From the NCBI RefSeq assembly GCF_036346595.1, contig NZ_CP107835.1, forward strand, positions 1 through 64,000: a stretch of DNA of 64,000 bases, in the 5' to 3' direction. Source of the DNA: Streptomyces sp. NBC_00525. GTDB lineage: Bacteria > Actinomycetota > Actinomycetes > Streptomycetales > Streptomycetaceae. Made by a program: the position numbers and the translations under genes. The notes under the pieces were generated by a model. It made no database searches. It saw nothing but the letters and a program-made list of their open reading frames with translations, and was not told the DNA's origin. Positions 59,452-64,000 of this stretch are shown here, piece after piece. How positions within the stretch are numbered: the stretch's first letter is position 1; the number at the start of each line of letters is the position of its first letter.

Positions 59452-59487
59452 TTTTTAGCTGAGCAACCGAAGGGTAGAATCCGGGGT

Positions 59488-60099
59488 ATGCCCGAGACCG
59501 AGCCCAGTGCCGCGCCCGCCCCGATGGGGCGCCGCGAACGCAAGAAGGCCGCCACCCGCCAGGCCATCGCCGACACCGCGCTGCGCCTGTTCCTGGAGCG
59601 CGGCTACGACGACGTCGGCATCCGCGAGATCGCGGACGCCGCCGACGTGTCCACCACCACGCTCTTCAAGCACTTCCCGGTCAAGGAGGCCCTCGTCTTC
59701 GACGAGGACACCGCCCAGGAGTCCCAGCTGCTCGCCGCCGTACGCGAGCGCCCCGCAGGCCGGTCCATTCCCGCCGCCCTGCGCGAGCACGCGCTGCGTC
59801 ACCGGCTGGCCGCCGCGGACAGCGGCGCCCGCTTCACCGCGTTCTTCGACCTCGTCAACAGCACGCCCGCCCTGCGCGACTACGTCCAGGCCATGTGGCT
59901 GCGCCACACCGACGCCCTGGCCCGGGCCATCGCCGAGGAGAGCGGGCTGCCCGAGGACGACCCCGCGTGCACCGCCCTGGCCCACTTCGCCCTCGAAGCC
60001 CCCCGGGCCGCCCGCGGCCACGACGACCCCCGCCGGGCCGTCATCCGCGCCTTCGACCTGCTGGAAGCGGGCTGGCAGGCTCTCGCCTCCCGCGACTGA
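59488..60099 (+). CDS. TetR-family regulator, 203 aa
   Basis: ATG 59488 starts MPETEPSAAPAPMGRRERKK. HTH: TRQAIADTALRLFLERGYDD, IREIADAADVSTTTLFKHF. The C-terminal part (LARAIAEESGLPEDDPAC, FALEAPRAARG) matches TetR_C_17-type members common in actinobacteria. It very likely represses the divergent TetX-like monooxygenase gene. Confidence 0.92.
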   Translation: MPETEPSAAPAPMGRRERKKAATRQAIADTALRLFLERGYDDVGIREIADAADVSTTTLFKHFPVKEALVFDEDTAQESQLLAAVRERPAGRSIPAALREHALRHRLAAADSGARFTAFFDLVNSTPALRDYVQAMWLRHTDALARAIAEESGLPEDDPACTALAHFALEAPRAARGHDDPRRAVIRAFDLLEAGWQALASRD

Positions 60100-60125
60100 G
60101 CCGCTGCGGCGCGCCCCGCTGCCGT

Positions 60126-61577
60126 CTAGAGCAGGCGGGTTCGCAGGAAGTCCGGTAGTTCGCCGTCTTCGAGCCGCTTCTCCAGTCCGGCCATGTCCGC
60201 CGCGGTGGGGTGGGTGAAGTCGAGGTAGCCGGGGTCGTCGCTGGGGCGTGGTCCGGGGATGTGGGGAAGTGCGAGGGCGGACGTCCTCTGTACGACGTCG
60301 CCGAGGTGCTCGTCGAGGGATGCCTTCGCCGTCTCGGCCAACCGCATGGGCCGGTCGGCCAGGAAGTTCCAGACATCCCGCTGCACCTCGGGCAGGTTGG
60401 GCAGGCTCGCGTGCTCGCCGTTGACGTAGCGGGTTTCCGCGATGGAGGAGAGCATCGCCGAAGCGAGCGGGACGCGGCCGTCTCCCTCACGGTGCGGGTT
60501 TCCGGGCCGGCGGCTGGTGACGCGGTCCATCTGATGCCACAGCTTCCCGCGCTTCGCGTAGGCGAGACGGAAGAGGGTCTTGAACCCCGTACCGGCGATG
60601 ACGGCCATCCGGTCGCGCAGGCTCTGGTCGAGGGCGTTGTGCCAGAGGTGCAGGTCCTGGTGGCTCCGCCCGGCTTCGTCGAGCCGGTCCTGGAGCCGCA
60701 GCTGTTCGGCGGGGGTGAGCTTGAGGTGCCAGGCGGTGGCGTCGTAGAGATCGAAGTCCGCACAGGGGTGGTCGTAGTCGTCACCCGGCCGGGCGGCGCT
60801 GTCGGGGTAGACGCCTGCCGGGGCGGGCAGGAGGCTGAGGACTCCGGTGAGGCTGCGAAAGGTGTCGCGGGAGAGGTAGCGGCCGAGGAGGGCGAGGAGT
60901 TCGAAGCCCCAGAGGTGGTTCTTGAGATAGCCGCCGATGGCGGGTGAGCCGTAGTGCGGTGTCCCGATGAAGACGACCTTGCCGACGTGGTTCCACAGGT
61001 CCGGATGGCGCATGAGGGCGGTACGGACGACCAGGCCGCCCATGCTGTGGGCGACGACGTGAACGGGCTGGCCGGGCGAGGCCGCGGCGAGGACGGCCGT
61101 GTGGAACTCGTCGGCGCTCGTGGACAGCGGCTTGCGCCAGTCGTAGGGGAAGTCGTGCGGGTCGTGGTCCTGGTGGGCGGCGGCGGCCATCAGGAAGCCC
61201 TCGTAGACCATGTCCAGGGCGGCGGGTGTGATCCTGAACGAGGTGTGGGCGTCGTTCACGCCGTCGGGTGCCAGGGCGAGGCTGTCGATGCGGCGGCGGT
61301 TCTTCAGATCGAGCCACCACACGCCACCGAGGCCCCTGCTGACCAGGACGCTGCCCATGACCCCGGGCACGAAGACGAGGCGGGAGCCGGAGGAGCCGGA
61401 CAGGTGCTCCTGCGGTGCGGGCCCCGCCAGATCGACCAGTTCCGTGTGGACGCGCGTGCCCAGGAAGCGGCGCAGGGCGTCGGTGTGGTCCGGCGAGCGC
61501 AGGAGTGCCAGCCGTGTCGCCGTGTCGCCCCGGAGGAACCGGTCGCCGATGTCCTGGAAGTTCTGGGGTGTTGTCAC
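60126..61577 (-). CDS. LCAT-like alpha/beta hydrolase, 483 aa
   Basis: GTG 61577 overlaps the stop of the CHAT gene. Lecithin:cholesterol-acyltransferase-like features: VFVPGVMGSVLVSRGLGGVW (oxyanion/lid), FPYDWRKPLSTSADEF, nucleophile VVAHSMGGLVVR (Ser178), VVFIGTPHYGSPAIGGYL, GDGRVPLASAM with a candidate Asp region, and a His near NGEHASLPN. No signal peptide is seen, so it acts inside the cell. It could cleave or transfer acyl groups of membrane lipids. Strict coupling to a CHAT protein suggests a two-protein module. Confidence 0.85.
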   Translation of the reverse strand: MTTPQNFQDIGDRFLRGDTATRLALLRSPDHTDALRRFLGTRVHTELVDLAGPAPQEHLSGSSGSRLVFVPGVMGSVLVSRGLGGVWWLDLKNRRRIDSLALAPDGVNDAHTSFRITPAALDMVYEGFLMAAAAHQDHDPHDFPYDWRKPLSTSADEFHTAVLAAASPGQPVHVVAHSMGGLVVRTALMRHPDLWNHVGKVVFIGTPHYGSPAIGGYLKNHLWGFELLALLGRYLSRDTFRSLTGVLSLLPAPAGVYPDSAARPGDDYDHPCADFDLYDATAWHLKLTPAEQLRLQDRLDEAGRSHQDLHLWHNALDQSLRDRMAVIAGTGFKTLFRLAYAKRGKLWHQMDRVTSRRPGNPHREGDGRVPLASAMLSSIAETRYVNGEHASLPNLPEVQRDVWNFLADRPMRLAETAKASLDEHLGDVVQRTSALALPHIPGPRPSDDPGYLDFTHPTAADMAGLEKRLEDGELPDFLRTRLL

Positions 61578-63985
61578 GCCGGCCTCGCTGAGGTCTGGGG
61601 CGTCGCCCGATGGGGATTGTGCATGGCTTCGACCTCACCGGGGCGGGCGACGAAGAGCTGGTCCTCGTTGATGTAGCTGTAGAAGAGGCCGCCGATACTG
61701 CGGTACTGGTCCCAGAAGAACTTGCGCGTCTGGGCGAGGGCCTCACCGGCCGCTGTGGGGTGGTCGCGATGGGAGCGGTCGTAGAGGAAGTGGAAGAAGA
61801 CGTGGGCGAAGCGGGCCGCGAAGCCTGCGGGCACCTTGCATTCGCTGCCGATGTACGCGCGGCTGCCCCGCTTGACGAAGAGGTTCTTCAGCATGTTGCT
61901 GTACAGGTAATCCGCGGCCGCCGTCTCGCAGGCGTTCATGAAGACCAGGGGCTGGTCGTTGAGCTGCTGCTGTCCCATCTCCGACAGGAAGAGGACGTCG
62001 TCGGCCTCGTTGGTACTGCCGAAGCGCAGGCCCCGGAGCTTTCCGTTCCTGCTGTAGGCCTGGCTGAAGACATAGAGCAACGAGATCGGGTCCGGGTCGC
62101 ACAAGTAGGCCGACAGCTCTTCCTTGCGCCGCATCCGCCCTTGCGGAAGGACCATGGGTTTCCACTGGTCGAGCTCGTCGATGTGCTCCAGTGACACCCG
62201 CATGGTCTCGTCGCCGTCGCTGCCGCCCCAGTACATGAGGTGGGCGCGCGCGGCGTCGGCCGCCAGCACCCGGTCCCTCTCCCCGGAACACGTGATGTGG
62301 GTGGTGCGCAGACGCAGGCCGACGAAGTCCTGTGCCTGGATGGGGGCGCCCGCGGCGGGAAGCGATCCGCGGTACAGCAGTCCCCAGGGGACGTGGTCGG
62401 GCCCGTCGTCCTTCCAGTGGATACGGAGCCCGTCGCCCGGCGCCAGGCCCTTGATCAGGTCGTGGAAACGATGCTCCCTGGGGAAGAGCGCCGTGAACAA
62501 CTGGCTGCCGGCCATGGCCAGCTCCCGTAAGTGCGAGCTGCCGGCGCTGCCGTTCCACGCCTGCTGGTCCTCGTCGGTCGCCGGAGCGCCGGGTACCGAC
62601 CAGTCGGCGTTCGGTATGAAGCGACGCAGCCTGGCGGCTATGTCGTCGGCCGTGATGGCGTTGTAACGGTCCGAATGGTTCTGCCGGTAGGTCTCCAGGG
62701 CGTCTTGTGCTTCCCGTACCCATTGGGCGACATCGCCCTCGGGCTGCCAGTTCTCGAAGCCCTTGCGTACGCGTCCGGGTTCGTCCCTGATGTCCAGCTG
62801 CCAGAAGGCCTTCGGCGGCAGCAGGTTGAGCGTGAGGGTGTGGGCCGGCAGCTGCCAGTCGGACGGCACCTGCAGCGCCGTGTGTCTCGCCGCCACGCTG
62901 CGGGTGCCGTGGACGGTGATCTTGGAAGCGGAGCGCTGGTTGGGAGGCCGGCGCTGCGATAACCGTGGGCGCGGAGGTGCCTCCGCCGGTCTGGCGGGCG
63001 GCAGGGTCGGCAGGGCGGCTTCGTCGTGCGGCGCGGGCCGGGGGGCCTGCTCCCGGGTGGGCAGTGCTTGGGCTGCGGACGTCCCGTGCGCCGGGGATGC
63101 GGAGGGCGGGGCCACCGGATCGACGGGGAACTCGATGGTGAGTTCCCGGTACAGGTCGCCGTCGACCATCACGAGCACGTCGATGCGGCTGATTCCCGGA
63201 CTCGTGGGCGTGATGGAGAGCAGACGTTCCTCGGAAGGCGCGTCCGGGAGGATCAGGAGATCGAACTCGACCGCCCATTCCGGCTGCTCCCCGGCGGTCG
63301 AGGGCTCCTCGTCGGCAGTTTCACCGGCGAGGGCGAGCTTGCACGACCTGGACAGGACGTACCAGCACGTGGGGAGACCGGCCGACGGGATCTCGTCCGG
63401 GCGGATGGCGCGGTCACCGGCCGCGCGGTTGTCGGGATGATCGGGGCCGACCTGGAAGCAGCCGGTGTAGGTCGTGTCCACCAGCAGCGGCTCATCGGGG
63501 TGGCCGGCGTCGGTGAACCAGAAGTTGATGACCTGTTCGTCGATCGCGTCGAGATCCTCGACGGTGACCGAGGGGTCGGGGCGTGAGGTGATGCCGTCCC
63601 GGTCGGGCCGGCCGTCCGGGAATTCACCGGGGTCCTCGCCGGGCACCGGCAATTCCGGCGGGACTCCCCCGCTGCCGCCCCGGCCGCCGGCGTCCGTCGC
63701 GGGCGTCGCGTCGGTGGCGGGCAGTTCTCCGTGCACCCGCGTCTCGGTGACAGGAATGCCGGACTCGGTGACAGCGAACTCGGATCTGTCGACGGGGTGG
63801 TGATCCGTGGCGGCTGGGTGATCGGTGGCGGCGACGGTCTCCAGGTACAGCGCGAGCGCCAGCTGTTCGAGCCGTTCCATGATGTCTTCGAGGGGCAGTC
63901 GCGCGGACAGCTCGACTTCCCCCTCGGTCAGCTGGGCCAGGGCTTGTGTCTCGTCCATGTCCAGGCGGCGGATCTGCTCGCGCAC
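61574..63985 (-). CDS. CHAT-domain protein, at least 803 aa (5' end may lie outside)
   Basis: The frame from GTG 63985 stays open to the window edge; ATG 63958 (MDETQALAQL) is another possible start. Residues about 1-120 are acidic and helical; about 130-260 is a beta-rich domain (VINFWFTDAGHPDEPLLVDT, LTIEFPVDP); about 270-330 is a Pro/Arg linker; about 340-450 carries RSASKITVHGTRSVA and TLNLLPPKAFWQLDI. The C-terminal CHAT caspase-like domain has VFMNACETAAADYL with Cys686 and IGSECKVPAGFAARFAHVFF. The expected His motif (CHG) is replaced by SQA (Gln642). It is coupled to the LCAT-like gene. Confidence 0.85.
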   Translation of the reverse strand: MREQIRRLDMDETQALAQLTEGEVELSARLPLEDIMERLEQLALALYLETVAATDHPAATDHHPVDRSEFAVTESGIPVTETRVHGELPATDATPATDAGGRGGSGGVPPELPVPGEDPGEFPDGRPDRDGITSRPDPSVTVEDLDAIDEQVINFWFTDAGHPDEPLLVDTTYTGCFQVGPDHPDNRAAGDRAIRPDEIPSAGLPTCWYVLSRSCKLALAGETADEEPSTAGEQPEWAVEFDLLILPDAPSEERLLSITPTSPGISRIDVLVMVDGDLYRELTIEFPVDPVAPPSASPAHGTSAAQALPTREQAPRPAPHDEAALPTLPPARPAEAPPRPRLSQRRPPNQRSASKITVHGTRSVAARHTALQVPSDWQLPAHTLTLNLLPPKAFWQLDIRDEPGRVRKGFENWQPEGDVAQWVREAQDALETYRQNHSDRYNAITADDIAARLRRFIPNADWSVPGAPATDEDQQAWNGSAGSSHLRELAMAGSQLFTALFPREHRFHDLIKGLAPGDGLRIHWKDDGPDHVPWGLLYRGSLPAAGAPIQAQDFVGLRLRTTHITCSGERDRVLAADAARAHLMYWGGSDGDETMRVSLEHIDELDQWKPMVLPQGRMRRKEELSAYLCDPDPISLLYVFSQAYSRNGKLRGLRFGSTNEADDVLFLSEMGQQQLNDQPLVFMNACETAAADYLYSNMLKNLFVKRGSRAYIGSECKVPAGFAARFAHVFFHFLYDRSHRDHPTAAGEALAQTRKFFWDQYRSIGGLFYSYINEDQLFVARPGEVEAMHNPHRATPQTSARPA

Positions 63986-64000
63986 CCTGGCCAGACTCCG

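Noticed and set aside
1..64000. tRNA, rRNA or classical riboswitches
   Set aside because: No cloverleaf, rRNA-like segment or recognised riboswitch core was seen on either strand by eye; a covariance-model search would be needed to be certain.

Overview
The window is high-GC DNA with GTG starts, overlapping stop/start codons, GGAGG-type ribosome binding sites and rare TTA codons. This points to a Streptomyces or close relative. It reads as an accessory chromosome region: a remnant-rich left flank, one large biosynthetic gene cluster, a catabolic module, and a mixed right flank of regulators and small operons.

Left flank (1-11.1 kb). It opens with a striking non-coding array of eleven short hairpins (111-439). 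Next come about 3 kb with few convincing genes, a RAMA-like small protein, debris of at least three transposases, broken WD40 and VOC-family genes, a secreted TolB-like propeller protein, a lipoprotein, and a TetR/MFS efflux pair with likely operators.

Biosynthetic cluster (11.6-36.4 kb, all + strand, almost all genes overlapping or closely spaced). The core is an amino-group-carrier-protein pathway: LysW-type carrier, LysX ligase, LysZ kinase, LysY reductase and LysK hydrolase. It is combined with a split transketolase, a DegT aminotransferase, a sulfotransferase and its own PAPS supply (CysD, CysN, CysC). From what is known of azinomycin, ficellomycin and vazabitide, this set predicts conversion of glutamate to 2,6-diamino-5,7-dihydroxyheptanoate, activation as a sulfate ester and closure to a 1-azabicyclo[3.1.0]hexane (aziridine) unit. 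A C-A-PCP NRPS plus free-standing PCP, A and C proteins would couple it to other amino acids. A thioesterase/acyl-CoA-dehydrogenase fusion, a P450, a GNAT, a BtrH-like protein and an unrecognised protein are the non-standard parts. MFS and GNAT proteins are candidates for export and self-protection. TTA codons in the first NRPS and in lysK suggest bldA control; no pathway-specific activator lies inside the cluster.

Middle (36.4-53.4 kb). DUF1963 and leucine-rich-repeat proteins are followed by a truncated response-regulator gene that is about 97% identical over 234 bp to the intact one at 53.5 kb, in direct orientation. Between the two copies lie a VOC protein, a FolC-like ligase and a minus-strand catabolic operon: HpaB-type hydroxylase, extradiol dioxygenase, RraA-like lyase, cupin, ALDH7-like dehydrogenase, RidA-type deaminase, NCS1 permease, flavin reductase, a second flavin monooxygenase and a FAH hydrolase. 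A LysR regulator lies upstream of it.

Right flank (53.5-64 kb). A NarL-type two-component system, a CPBP protein, a MerR/Old Yellow Enzyme pair with a strong leader hairpin, a TetX-like monooxygenase divergent from a TetR, and a translationally coupled pair of a CHAT-domain protein (canonical His missing) and an LCAT-like alpha/beta hydrolase that runs to the window end.
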